From: Butyrivibrio sp. AE3004
Lineage (GTDB): Bacteria > Bacillota > Clostridia > Lachnospirales > Lachnospiraceae
Assembly (NCBI RefSeq): GCF_000703165.1
Contig: NZ_JNLQ01000001.1
Coordinates: 186,001-250,000, forward strand
Direction: 5' to 3'
DNA: 64,000 nucleotides
Positions 1 through 8,780 of the stretch are shown piece by piece; position 1 is the stretch's first letter; the number at the start of each line of letters is the position of its first letter. Under the pieces are notes generated by a model. It was not told the DNA's origin and did not search any database. It saw nothing but the letters and a program-made list of their open reading frames with translations. Made by a program: the position numbers and the translations under genes.

Positions 1-1423
1 TTAACGGTGATGAATCAAATTCTTTACCATTACCTACAGTCTTTTCAGCCGCATCTTCAATTGCATAAACAAGTTTGTTATAATCTGCTTCTGAGAATAT
101 TGCCCAATAAAAATCTTTATTTCCTGAATTATATGTTGGATCAGCAATATTCAAATCTGTAGTTGCCTTAACAGTAATTGAACCCTGTCCAGCTGCAATG
201 TTATTTGATGTATCATTACTGCTCATGGTCATGGACTTTGCATTATCCATGTAAACAGTGATTGCTTTGGAGGTATTACCAGATGCAGTCTTAATAAGCT
301 TCGAGTCTGTTATATTATTTGTAGAAAGTTTTACGCCCCAAGCCTGGAGATAATAAGTTCCACTTTCATCAACATCTTTACAGGTGCTTAAATTTACATT
401 AACTGTTCCTGTTGTTCCTGTAGTTACACCACTATCGAATTTATTTGTGTCATCTGTCCAATCTGTATCACCACTTACAAGTGTAGTAAGCTCTTCTTTA
501 CTGACAGATATAAGCACTTTATCATAAATACTATTTTTTGTAAGACTAGTACCAACAGAGTATGCAGTATTGGATTTTAGTGCCTCATCTGCTGTGACTG
601 TCAAATCAGTTGTTAAAGTATTTGATGATATGTTTGCATCACTTGTTGTTATAGTTGCCATGGCAACATCTTCCCAAACAGGAGTTGCTGCAAATTTATT
701 TCTTGTAACCTGTGCTGTTACTGTTACAACGTCAGTAGTTGAAGGAAGATTCCATACGGATGAAAACATTGATGACTCATCTGCTGTACTTCCCGTAACA
801 CTATCAGTACCACTAGCAGCGGTCAATTTACCACTATTTGCTCCAGTAGCTACAACTCTCCATGCTTCGCAATTAAGAATGTCTCTTTCAGGTGTAACTG
901 TTAACGTCAATGCTGTGCCTACAGGCGCTGTATAAGAACCTGCGGAACCTTGAACATCATCGCCTGCTACTGCAATTGTTGTTGCATCCTGAACTGATTC
1001 GCCAACACTGAAAACATACGAATGGCCAGAAATATCAGCATAGTTAGAACTGTCCCCCTGAGCCTTAATAGTCGTATCCCCAGCTGCTAAGGTTGCAACT
1101 GTACTAAGAGCATCCTTTGAAGCGTCGGTTTTCCACTCAGATGGATCAAAACTCGCTCCATTGTCGCCATCTAACTTCCTATGTGTTGATGTTGTGTTCT
1201 CAGCAACATCAGCTGAAGAAGTATAAGCCAAATTTATAGTACCAGCCTGATTGACTTTCCATGTTTTTGTATTAACTTCTGTTGGTGTGGCAGTACCAGC
1301 CGTAGCCACTAAATCGCCTGCATTCGCTGCAAACGCAGTCATAGGCATAGCCACCGCACTCAAGTTACTTACAGCCAACGCACCGGCCAGTGCATATGAC
1401 CATAACTTTTTGTTTTTCTTCAT
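1..1423 (-). CDS. Secreted Ig-like/adhesin-type surface protein, 5' part only
   Basis: An open frame runs from an ATG at 1423 to the window edge, giving 474 codons without a stop; the 3' end lies outside. The N-terminus is a classical signal peptide: MKKNKK, a hydrophobic stretch of about 20 residues, then AFAA around residue 35. The mature part is rich in Thr, Ser, Ala, Val, Gly and Asn, has almost no Cys, and reads as successive beta-rich blocks (for example TALTLTVTPERD and SITVKATTDLN), as in bacterial Ig-like surface or fibre proteins. AAAGGGG sits eight bases before the ATG. No catalytic motif is seen and I cannot name a family. It probably acts at the cell surface. Exact function is unknown; the coding call is firm. 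Confidence 0.8.
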   Translation of the reverse strand, partial: MKKNKKLWSYALAGALAVSNLSAVAMPMTAFAANAGDLVATAGTATPTEVNTKTWKVNQAGTINLAYTSSADVAENTTSTHRKLDGDNGASFDPSEWKTDASKDALSTVATLAAGDTTIKAQGDSSNYADISGHSYVFSVGESVQDATTIAVAGDDVQGSAGSYTAPVGTALTLTVTPERDILNCEAWRVVATGANSGKLTAASGTDSVTGSTADESSMFSSVWNLPSTTDVVTVTAQVTRNKFAATPVWEDVAMATITTSDANISSNTLTTDLTVTADEALKSNTAYSVGTSLTKNSIYDKVLISVSKEELTTLVSGDTDWTDDTNKFDSGVTTGTTGTVNVNLSTCKDVDESGTYYLQAWGVKLSTNNITDSKLIKTASGNTSKAITVYMDNAKSMTMSSNDTSNNIAAGQGSITVKATTDLNIADPTYNSGNKDFYWAIFSEADYNKLVYAIEDAAEKTVGNGKEFDSSPL

Positions 1424-2061
1424 ATAGTGTTTTCCCCTTTCATAAAAAATATTTTTTATGTCAGACGTTAATGTCTGGGAAAACCAATTTCTTATTAACC
1501 CAAAATTGGCTTAACCAGACACTAAAGTCTATGAAAACTTTCTTTTGGGTCATAAACGAAATATCATACACGACATATCATCTATTGTATGAGATGTCGA
1601 AAAACAAAAAGTATAAGCAATTATCTTTATTCATTTGTCAAAGTGCGCATCCTTACTCTGGGATTTTAAAAGAGAGTATAAAGAACAAAGTTAAAAGAAT
1701 GTAGAAATTCTCAAAACTGATTTGGATCTATGGATCCGTTCACCCAGCATTGGTCAAAATGCTTTAATGGTGCAACTCTTTGTTCTTTTTTAACTAACTT
1801 TGATGGTTGTTAGACCATCACCCCTTCATAAGAACTGTGTTAGTGAAAATCACCAATCACATTAATGATTATAACACCTATGTAAGTGTTATGGGCTGAT
1901 TAAATTATTAAAAAACTATAAACATATTATCGTCATTTAGTTTAGCAATAATCTTTCAGCATCATACTAAGTTATTCGGCGGGTGCATTTTCAAAATGGG
2001 GGTTGTTATAAAAAAATATTTAAAAAATGTTTTTAATATAAAAATACGTGATTATAACTAT
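1424..2061 (-). promoter_or_regulatory. Long hairpin-rich leader upstream of the secreted protein
   Basis: No convincing gene lies in this stretch. Several perfect or near-perfect short inverted repeats follow one another: CAGAC/GTCTG at 1462-1477, CCAATTT/AAATTGG at 1484-1509, CGACAT/ATGTCG at 1571-1599, TGATGG/CCATCA at 1801-1820 and ATAACAC/GTGTTAT at 1871-1892. None is followed by a T-run on the minus strand, so they do not look like terminators. They could form a structured 5' leader for the surface-protein mRNA. No promoter could be fixed with confidence. Confidence 0.4.
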
Positions 2062-2092
2062 AAAAAAGCAAGACCAAATAAAATGGTCTCGC
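2062..2092 (-). terminator. Terminator of the integrase gene
   Basis: The stem GCAAGACCA pairs with TGGTCTCGC (one G-T wobble) across a seven-base loop. On the minus strand the stem is followed by six T residues. It lies 56 bases beyond the integrase stop codon. Confidence 0.75.
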
Positions 2093-2147
2093 CTTTCTTT
2101 ATGGGTGCTTATTGTTGATTAAATATATTATATCACTCTTCTACCCT

Positions 2148-3338
2148 TTAGTTATCAGAATCGTCAGGTTCATCAAAAGCATTCAACACAGCATTTATCT
2201 TATCTTCTTTCAGTATTCCAATATAGATATTATAAGTAGTCGTTACGTCCTTATGGCCTAATAGCTCACTCACTATCTTAATATCCACTCCTCTGGACAA
2301 CAAATAACTACCATACCCATGCCGTAAACAATGAGGTGTATAATACTGTGTGCATCCAGCCCTTTTTTCCATCCTGATTAGTGTCTTGTTAATGGTTACT
2401 CTGTCATACACTCCCCCACTGGGTGCTGGGAATATCAGATCATCAGGTTCATGAGGATATTTCATATAAAGTTCTTTCAATATTTTCTGTGCTCTCTTAG
2501 GTAAAGGTATATTCCGCTTACCGGACTCAGATTTAGGATCCTTGATATCTTTTACAAACTGGATCTTATTATTGTCATTAATAATAATATCACCCTTCTC
2601 ATCTCTCTTTAATGCTTTACTCTGAGCTCTGTCAATCTTTATTGAAGTAAAGTCTTCAGATACCTGTCCCCATTTACTTGCAATTACTTCTGATACTCTG
2701 CAACCTGAATACATAATAAATATGATAATATTGCCACTCATCGGATATTCTTTATCAGTATACTCTTTATACAGACGTTCCATATCCTGAGGTGTAATGA
2801 AGGGTACTTCTTTCTGCTTAACCTTTACATCTTTTTCCTTAGGTATTTTAATATCCTCGATAGCTAATCTGGGCATAAGTTCTCTCTTCATAGCCTCTTT
2901 CAATACTTGTTTCAGGACCGTCCATGATTTGTCTACTGTCGCTTTGGAATAAACTTTTGCCAGAGCAAACAGATAATCCTCAAACATCTTAGGAGTCAGT
3001 GAAGTAAGCTGCACATTTGCTATATCGTAATCTTTGAAGTCATACATTCTGTTCTCGATACAATTATGATATGAGCCATATGTTGTACCTACTAATTCAT
3101 TTGTACGTCCAGAGAGCCATATCCGTGCGAACTCCCCAAAAGTTAACAACGGATTATCTGTTAATATATTTTCAGGTTTCTCTGCTAATTCTTGTTTATA
3201 TTCTTTTATCTTCTCATCTCGTATCGCTGCTGTCTTGCCATAAACAAAATGACCATCAGGGAATCTGTAGTATTGATATGTAGTACCATTTATCTTTCTT
3301 TTTCCATAACTCCCCTCGCCGTTTTTTCTCTTGCTCAT
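2148..3338 (-). CDS. Tyrosine recombinase / phage-type integrase
   Basis: A 396-residue site-specific recombinase of the tyrosine family, the length expected for Tn916- or phage-type integrases. The N-terminal part (about 1-60) is a basic arm-binding-like region, about 70-165 fits the SAM-like core-binding domain, and about 180-385 is the catalytic domain. Visible catalytic elements are the Arg in SGCRVSE, HCLRH (H-x-x-R), LGH, and the nucleophile Tyr in YNIYIG at about residue 372. The start is supported by GAGGT about six bases upstream. No excisionase, relaxase or structural phage genes accompany it, so it may be a lone or remnant integrase. Tandem TTTTACAATAA copies at 3359-3383 lie just upstream and could be promoter or arm-type sites (inference). 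Confidence 0.9.
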   Translation of the reverse strand: MSKRKNGEGSYGKRKINGTTYQYYRFPDGHFVYGKTAAIRDEKIKEYKQELAEKPENILTDNPLLTFGEFARIWLSGRTNELVGTTYGSYHNCIENRMYDFKDYDIANVQLTSLTPKMFEDYLFALAKVYSKATVDKSWTVLKQVLKEAMKRELMPRLAIEDIKIPKEKDVKVKQKEVPFITPQDMERLYKEYTDKEYPMSGNIIIFIMYSGCRVSEVIASKWGQVSEDFTSIKIDRAQSKALKRDEKGDIIINDNNKIQFVKDIKDPKSESGKRNIPLPKRAQKILKELYMKYPHEPDDLIFPAPSGGVYDRVTINKTLIRMEKRAGCTQYYTPHCLRHGYGSYLLSRGVDIKIVSELLGHKDVTTTYNIYIGILKEDKINAVLNAFDEPDDSDN

Positions 3339-3440
3339 AAATTACCTCGTGCACAATCTTTTTACAATAATTTTACAATAATAGGATAGCATAACTTAGA
3401 ATATTTTGGAACAAAATAGCACATTCATGTACGGTTAAAC

Positions 3441-3483
3441 AAAAGTGCCGCAAACGCTTAAACCCAGCATTTACGGCACTTTT
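3441..3483 (-). terminator. Perfect 10-bp stem, terminator-like, possible att-like loop
   Basis: AAAAGTGCCG pairs perfectly with CGGCACTTTT around a 23-base loop. On the minus strand it ends in TTTT and lies just after the AraC stub, so a terminator is the simplest reading. The asymmetric loop sequence (cgcaaacgctta) next to an integrase makes an attachment site a weaker alternative. Confidence 0.5.
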
Positions 3484-3511
3484 CAGACCTGTTATTTTTT
3501 ATATTTTATTT

Positions 3512-3598
3512 TCATACTACATCCTGCGAACTGATATTGTCTTCAAGATGATTTTCCATATAATCAATAGCCTTCCGAATTGAGGTAAGCCACTCCAT
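3512..3598 (-). pseudogene. 28-residue stub of an AraC/MarA-type regulator
   Basis: A perfect ribosome binding site (GAAGGAGC, about seven bases upstream) precedes an ATG at 3598. The reading frame encodes MEWLTSIRKAIDYMENHLED and eight more residues, then TGA. The sequence matches the start of the N-terminal helix-turn-helix region of MarA/Rob-like AraC regulators (pattern M-[DE]-W-x-x-x-I-x-x-A-[IV]-[DE]-[YF]), whose full length is normally about 280 residues. Everything after the first helix is missing. I read it as a 5' remnant left after a deletion or after integration next to the integrase gene. A genuine micropeptide is possible but less likely. Confidence 0.6.
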
Positions 3599-3723
3599 TT
3601 ATCCAGCTCCTTCTCTTTGATGATTTTATTTTAAGCGGAGTTATATAAATATTTCCTGTCAATTTATGTCTCATTTTGTCCGAATGTGGCAATTTCACTT
3701 GCCAATCAACTGGTATTCATAAA

Positions 3724-4185
3724 TCATTTCAAAGACATCACGTAGATTTGGCAGGGATTAGCCTCATCCCAAAGTAGCGGAAATACTTCGAACTCTTTGA
3801 AACCACAGCTTATGTAAAAAAGATTAGTCCTGTCATAATCCTCGTAAACTCCCATCTTCACGGTCTTAACCTGCATGAACTCATATCCCTGTGATCTGGC
3901 AGTTTCTTTCGCCCTTTCTACTAGCTGTCGGCCAGCGCCGCTTCTGTGATAATCCTTTAGCACACCCATAACAGCCAGTTCAACTGTAGCCTTTCCTGTT
4001 TCTTTTAAGCAGAGAAATCCAATAGCCTCCTCTTCTTTCTTTGCTGCAAAAAATGTCCAATTGGCACATCCGGAAATATATTCCTCTCTGCTCTCTTCTA
4101 TTCCAAACCAGTCAGTAAGCGCCTCCAGTACTTTCCTTGCAACAGCCTGCTTTTCATTTGAATCCGTAATCTCTACTATCATCAT
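3724..4185 (-). CDS. GNAT family N-acetyltransferase
   Basis: A 153-residue protein of standard GNAT length. It shows the central beta-strand block (TVELAVMGVLKDYHRSGAG), with the acetyl-CoA-binding R/Q-x-x-G-x-G/A pattern in HRSGAGRQLV and the C-terminal FYISCGF motif typical of the family. It would transfer acetyl from acetyl-CoA to an unknown amine substrate in the cytoplasm. The start has AAGGA upstream; the second Met is an equally good initiator. Two gene stubs flank it, so its original context is probably lost. Confidence 0.85.
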   Translation of the reverse strand: MMIVEITDSNEKQAVARKVLEALTDWFGIEESREEYISGCANWTFFAAKKEEEAIGFLCLKETGKATVELAVMGVLKDYHRSGAGRQLVERAKETARSQGYEFMQVKTVKMGVYEDYDRTNLFYISCGFKEFEVFPLLWDEANPCQIYVMSLK

Positions 4186-4211
4186 TGTCTATCCTTTTAT
4201 CTTTTATTTCT

Positions 4212-4292
4212 TCATACGGCGGCATCGGTACTACCAAAATCTATATTATCAAGCCTTTTCTCTATTTCAAAGTATAAATCCTCAAATTTCAT
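4212..4292 (-). pseudogene. 26-residue gene stub with strong RBS, unknown parent
   Basis: An ATG at 4292 follows AAAGGAGAG. The frame begins MKFEDLYFEIEKRLDNIDFG and stops after 26 codons. The charged amphipathic start looks like the N-terminus of a larger protein, but I cannot name the parent with confidence. Together with the AraC stub 600 bases away, it suggests deletions that kept a 5' end and removed the rest. It could also be a true small protein. Confidence 0.4.
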
Positions 4293-4398
4293 GGTCCGTC
4301 TCTCCTTTAAAGACATCATAAAATAAAAATATTCACCCAAAGTGTTTTTCCTATACTAAGTCTTGCTTCCAAAACAAGAAGTGCCATTCTAAAAGAGA

Positions 4399-5172
4399 TT
4401 ATTCAGCTCCATTTCTCATATAATTAAACACGTTTATTGATTCCAAAGGATGTCCCTCAAAATCAAAGAATGCCTGATTATCCCAAGAGCACCCGCCGTA
4501 ATAAGCTGCAGCATCCTCAGGATCATAATCGGAAGCATAGCTACTTGCCCATCCACTTCCATACTGCTCCCATATCACAGAATTGTCATTACTTGCCGGG
4601 CCTACAGGAATCCATGCGCCTTCCCAATAGAATATTCCTATTCCACCGACATTGTTTACATACTGGCATATATCATGAAGAATAGATGCCTGTCCTTCAG
4701 GTGATGCAGGATATCCATCAACAAGATCCTTTTCCGTAAGACTGTTTCCGGATCCATCACCATCTTTGGTAGTATAGCAATAAGATGTTTCAGCAAGGAA
4801 AGCTTTCTTTCCATATCTCTCCCGAATAAGTTCGAGAACACGACTCATATTATCCATACCACCATCCCAGAACGGATAATAGCTCATTCCGATCATATCA
4901 AAATCAAGCTCTGCATTAACAAGCTTCTCCACAAGGGTAAGAACATCTGCTTTATCTGTGATCCTTGTGTAATGAACAACGATATTAATGTCTTTTCCAT
5001 ATGTGCCGGACACTTCTCGAATAGCCTTACTTCCGGATTTAAGAAGTTCAATAACATTTTCCGGCTTGGTTTCTCCGGACATACCATAGTTGATTTCATT
5101 TCCGATGATATAGGGTAAACTCCAGATTGTTCCCATATTCTTTATTGTCGTCCCATGAGTAATTCTCATCAC
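4399..5172 (-). pseudogene. 5'-truncated GH53 endo-beta-1,4-galactanase fused to the ABC gene end
   Basis: From about residue 24 the protein is clearly GH53 arabinogalactan endo-beta-1,4-galactanase: GNEINYGM carries the acid/base Glu, DFDMIGMSYYPFWDG is the family signature, and ETSYCYT carries the nucleophile Glu. The N-terminal third of the barrel and the signal peptide are absent. The first 23 residues are an out-of-frame reading of the preceding ABC ATPase gene, and there is no ribosome binding site at the apparent ATG. The junction lies near 5103, where GH53 sequence also supplies the ABC gene's stop codon. Both catalytic Glu remain, but a third of the barrel is gone, so activity is unlikely. 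It would once have cut pectic galactan outside the cell. Confidence 0.85.
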
Positions 5173-6193
5173 TCACAATCTTTTTAAGAATCGAAACCGA
5201 AATCTCATCCCCATCCTTGAAAACATCAAACGGCTGTCGGCCATAAGCAAGGACGAATGCAGCGTTCTCTTTTTCCTGTGAGTATTCGATAGAAAGATGT
5301 ACCTTTGGCTTATCCATGGCGTTTACAATACACTGGTGCACAGCTTCTTCGAAGGCAAGGTGTATATGCTTTGCCAGTGAATACGGCACCTGATTTTTGA
5401 CACAATAATCCTCTATAAGTGTCTGAGTACCGAGGTAATCGTAAGTCTTGCTCTCAATGTCAATCTCTATTACTTTCAGCCGTCTTACAAAGCGTCTTGT
5501 CTTATCTTTTTGTGGATTGTCAAAAATCTCCTCCGGCGTACCATCATCATATATGCCGCCTTCATCCAGGAATAATATCCTGTTGCTTATAGCCCTGGCA
5601 AAAGACATTTCATGGGTCACGATCATCATTGTTTTCCCTGAGGAAGCAAGATCTCTTATAACGGCCTGAACTTCTCCCACCATGGTTGGATCAAGAGCAC
5701 TTGTGGGCTCATCCAACAGGATTACATCCGGATCCATAGCAAGAGTTCTTGCAATAGCTGCCCTCTGCTTTTGGCCACCTGATAATTCATCAGGCCAGGA
5801 CATAGCTTTGTCGTAAAGGCCCACCCGTTTTAAGAGTCTCATAGCATCATCATATGCCTCCTGTGCTCCTTTTCCCAGAATATCCATTGCCGGAGCCATG
5901 ATATTTTCCACCACGGTCATATGTCCAAAGAGGTTAAAGGACTGAAACACCATTCCCATTTTCTTATGAACTTCCTGCAGATTGCACCCAGGATCTGTTA
6001 TCTCAGTGTCATCTAGAAAAATCTTACCGGATGTTGGCTTTTCAAGCAGATTAATGCAGCGGATCAGAGTACTTTTTCCTGTTCCCGAAGGCCCTATTAT
6101 TGATATAACATCACCATCATTTATTGTGACACTGACATCCTTAAGTGGTGTTGAATTCGAATATTCTTTTCTAAGGTTCTCAATCCTTATCAT
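5096..6193 (-). CDS. Amino-acid ABC transporter ATPase with C-terminal HATPase-like domain
   Basis: Residues 1-240 form a polar-amino-acid (GlnQ/HisP-type) importer ATPase: Walker A GPSGTGKST at 34-42, signature LSGGQKQR at 137-144, Walker B VILLDEPTS around 157-165, and switch His194. Such ATPases are usually about 240-250 residues; this one has 125 more. The extension (241-365) resembles an anti-sigma/histidine-kinase-type ATP-binding fold, with an N-box-like FEEAVHQCIVNAM at 281-293. I recall the same fusion in other Lachnospiraceae. Its start overlaps the end of the permease gene by 14 bases, so the two are translationally coupled. The stop codon comes from the adjacent GH53 remnant, so the last few residues may differ from the ancestor. 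Role: powering amino-acid uptake at the membrane, possibly with an extra regulatory function. Confidence 0.85.
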   Translation of the reverse strand: MIRIENLRKEYSNSTPLKDVSVTINDGDVISIIGPSGTGKSTLIRCINLLEKPTSGKIFLDDTEITDPGCNLQEVHKKMGMVFQSFNLFGHMTVVENIMAPAMDILGKGAQEAYDDAMRLLKRVGLYDKAMSWPDELSGGQKQRAAIARTLAMDPDVILLDEPTSALDPTMVGEVQAVIRDLASSGKTMMIVTHEMSFARAISNRILFLDEGGIYDDGTPEEIFDNPQKDKTRRFVRRLKVIEIDIESKTYDYLGTQTLIEDYCVKNQVPYSLAKHIHLAFEEAVHQCIVNAMDKPKVHLSIEYSQEKENAAFVLAYGRQPFDVFKDGDEISVSILKKIVSDENYSWDDNKEYGNNLEFTLYHRK

Positions 6194-8429
6194 TTGGTCT
6201 TACCCCCTTAAGTATTTTAGGGATCTTTCTTTTTCTGTAATCGAGCTGTAAATCTATCCTGCTGATTATCATACCAAGCAGTGCCTCAAGCACAAAGTAG
6301 ATTACAGCTATCGCAATAAGCGGGAAGAATGCATCATAAGTCCGGCTCCTGACTATATCTCCTATTTTGGTCAGGTCCTGCACAGCTATGTAGCCGACTA
6401 TAGCAGTGGCTTTTATCAGTCCTACGATTTCATTCTTATACGAATTCATCACATGAGGCAAAGCCTGTGGAAGGATTATCCTGAAAAATATCCTTCTGTC
6501 CGGATATCCCAGAGAATATGCTGCTTCGTACTGTCCTTTGTCAACGGCTCCCACGCCAAGTCGCAGCAGTCCGATGACAGAAGATGCGAAGGTCAGTGTG
6601 AACCCAATGATTGAGATAACGATACCACTGACAGATACGCTTCCAAAGATTATGTAATATAGTATCATCAGCAGAACAACCATGGGCATACCCCGAACAA
6701 GCCACATGACTGCTCCGGTAATGCCGTTCGCAATCCTGCCTCCATGTCTGCACAGCATATAAACAAGAAATCCCAGAGCTGTTCCAAATATGATAGACAT
6801 CACTGTTATGAGCAGTGTTGTCATAATTCCTCTTACAAAGAGTTTCCACCTGTTTTCCCTGATAAAAGTTTTCTCAAAACTTGTTTTTACACTGTTCCAA
6901 AAAGATGTAGCTGAAATATCAGCCTTTGCTCTCCTGACGACCAGTACAAATGCCGCAGGGTAGTATTCTATAAAATCAACCGCTTCTCTTCGCTCATCCG
7001 TAACGATGATGGATCCGATGCCCATCTTTGCCTTGCCCGACTGCACATAAGAGAGAATCGCAGCAAACTCCATCGGAACAAACTCGACTTTGACATCCAT
7101 CTCTTTTGCCATAAGCAAAACTATATCAGCATCAAAACCGATGACATTTCCTGACTGTCCAAGATAACTCATAGGCTCAAGGCTATCACATGCCGCAACC
7201 TTTACAGTACCGGATTCTCCCTTCCAGTCCTGCTTGATCGGAACTTTTTTCTCATTATCCGATCCGGTCCATTTTTTCCATAATTCTTCTATAGTTTCCT
7301 TGGGTATAGCATCATAAGCCTTCTGCCAATCATAAATATCGTCATCCTCTTTGGCAAAGGCGATACCAAAGGTACTTTCCTTTAATATTATAGGAAAATG
7401 TGCCAGCTCATTATCACGATTTACCGCAAGGTCCGCAAGGGCATTATTCTGTAGTATGGCATCGGTTTTTCCCTGTTTAAGAGCCAGCAGTATATCAGGC
7501 ATGTTGTTGTAATACGAAAACTCAGCCACATCCGGAGCAAAACTCCTTACAAGCTCCTCAAACGGAGCACCGGTTATCATTGATACCCGTTTTCCACCTA
7601 GTTCCTCGAAGCTTTTTAGTTCAGGTCCCCCTTCGGTACTCTTAACTACAATTCCAACATCTTCTGTAAAAAGATCATGGGAAAAGGTCATCGCCTGAGC
7701 GCGTTCAGGTGTAATATTCAGATTAGCCATAACGCAGTCCACATCCCCCGCTGATGCCGCATTAATGATAGAACCGTAATCATAAACCTTAAATTCCAGG
7801 CTGGCATCCAGATATGATGCAAAGCGTTTTGCAAGCTCGATATCATATCCGTAAAGCTCGTCCCCTTTATAAAAACTATAGGGTGTAACTATACCGGTAG
7901 TTCCGACTACCAGCTTTGTTTTAGGATCTTTGGGTTGTGAAATCTCAGGCATGTCATAATCATTATTTTGTACCCACCTTGAAAACATATCATCAAGCGT
8001 TCCATCATCCTGCGCGGCGTCAATAAATTCATTCAGCTTATTTTCCAGACCATCAATCTTAGTCACAGGAGATATTCCCACAGCGACATGACTCTTTTCA
8101 TCCATGTTCTGATCTAAAAGCTCCAGGTTTTTATTACTGCTCTCTAGTGCCAGTGCCAACTGACGACGGCCATAGACATAAGCATCTATCTTTCCCTGTT
8201 CCAGCGCCTGTAGTCCCTCATTCAGTTCTAAATACACAAGTTCTGCCTGGGGAAGCTCAGTTTCCACAATAACCATAGCTGCCGATCCCACGCCAACTCC
8301 AACCTTCATATCGGGGCTATTCAGCTGGTCTTTTGACTTGATTTGCTCTGTATACCCGGCGTTTACAGTCCCTCCGGGAATGCATATCATCAGTGACAAC
8401 ATCATGATAAACAGTAAAAGTCTTTTCAT
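6180..8429 (-). CDS. Fused substrate-binding/permease protein of a polar amino-acid ABC importer
   Basis: A 749-residue membrane protein. A signal peptide (1-25) is followed by a half SBP_bac_3 unit (about 40-160), a complete SBP_bac_3 domain (about 168-395, with TPYSFYKGDELYGYDIELAKRFA), a further N-lobe-like unit (about 408-500) and a HisM/GlnP-type permease (about 515-740, several transmembrane helices). The EAA-like ATPase contact loop reads EAAYSLGYPDRRIFFRIILPQALP. Binding domains fused to permeases are known in GlnPQ-type importers of Firmicutes, where tethered domains pass substrate to the channel. It forms a two-gene unit with the ATPase that overlaps its 3' end. Substrate is probably glutamine, glutamate or a related polar amino acid; the exact one cannot be told. 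Confidence 0.88.
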   Translation of the reverse strand: MKRLLLFIMMLSLMICIPGGTVNAGYTEQIKSKDQLNSPDMKVGVGVGSAAMVIVETELPQAELVYLELNEGLQALEQGKIDAYVYGRRQLALALESSNKNLELLDQNMDEKSHVAVGISPVTKIDGLENKLNEFIDAAQDDGTLDDMFSRWVQNNDYDMPEISQPKDPKTKLVVGTTGIVTPYSFYKGDELYGYDIELAKRFASYLDASLEFKVYDYGSIINAASAGDVDCVMANLNITPERAQAMTFSHDLFTEDVGIVVKSTEGGPELKSFEELGGKRVSMITGAPFEELVRSFAPDVAEFSYYNNMPDILLALKQGKTDAILQNNALADLAVNRDNELAHFPIILKESTFGIAFAKEDDDIYDWQKAYDAIPKETIEELWKKWTGSDNEKKVPIKQDWKGESGTVKVAACDSLEPMSYLGQSGNVIGFDADIVLLMAKEMDVKVEFVPMEFAAILSYVQSGKAKMGIGSIIVTDERREAVDFIEYYPAAFVLVVRRAKADISATSFWNSVKTSFEKTFIRENRWKLFVRGIMTTLLITVMSIIFGTALGFLVYMLCRHGGRIANGITGAVMWLVRGMPMVVLLMILYYIIFGSVSVSGIVISIIGFTLTFASSVIGLLRLGVGAVDKGQYEAAYSLGYPDRRIFFRIILPQALPHVMNSYKNEIVGLIKATAIVGYIAVQDLTKIGDIVRSRTYDAFFPLIAIAVIYFVLEALLGMIISRIDLQLDYRKRKIPKILKGVRPNDKD

Positions 8430-8560
8430 TGATTATCCTCTTACTTCAAATTCGCGTTAATATAACCTAAGCTCTATTAATTCTACAATATTTCGCTATG
8501 TAATAATCTAAAATAAGAATAAAAAATGCCAATCATCCGTATTGAATGACTGACATTTAT

Positions 8561-8731
8561 TCAAAGTCTACCGGACGGTCCGTATAGAAACAATGAATAG
8601 CATTTAAATATCGGCTTTTCCTTATCTGTCTGCGCTTCATCTTCTTCAAAGGAATCACGCGCATTCAGTGCTATCGCAAAGTCATAAGGTAAAAAATGGA
8701 TGCCACCTGTAGAATACAGAATAGCATCCAT
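8561..8731 (-). CDS. Possible 56-residue small protein or remnant
   Basis: A frame from an ATG at 8731 gives 56 residues starting MDAILYSTGGIHFLPYDFAI and ending LYGPSGRL. The ribosome binding site is weak (GGCTGAG). The composition is protein-like, with an acidic middle, but I recognise no family. It may be the edge of a deleted gene. It fills most of the 350-base gap between the ABC transporter and the peptidase; the rest of that gap holds an imperfect hairpin near 8527-8556. Confidence 0.3.
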   Translation of the reverse strand: MDAILYSTGGIHFLPYDFAIALNARDSFEEDEAQTDKEKPIFKCYSLFLYGPSGRL

Positions 8732-8780
8732 GTGCTCAGCCTATAAATATCATGCCTTAACGACAATTAGTAAAAAATAA

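Noticed and set aside
570..935. Plus-strand open frame of 121 codons
   Set aside because: It lies opposite the secreted-protein gene, has no ribosome binding site, and its Val/Thr-rich composition is the antisense of that gene.
3441..3483. CRISPR or riboswitch interpretation of the hairpin
   Set aside because: It is a single hairpin with a T-run on the minus strand and no repeat-spacer periodicity; no CRISPR array was seen anywhere in the window.
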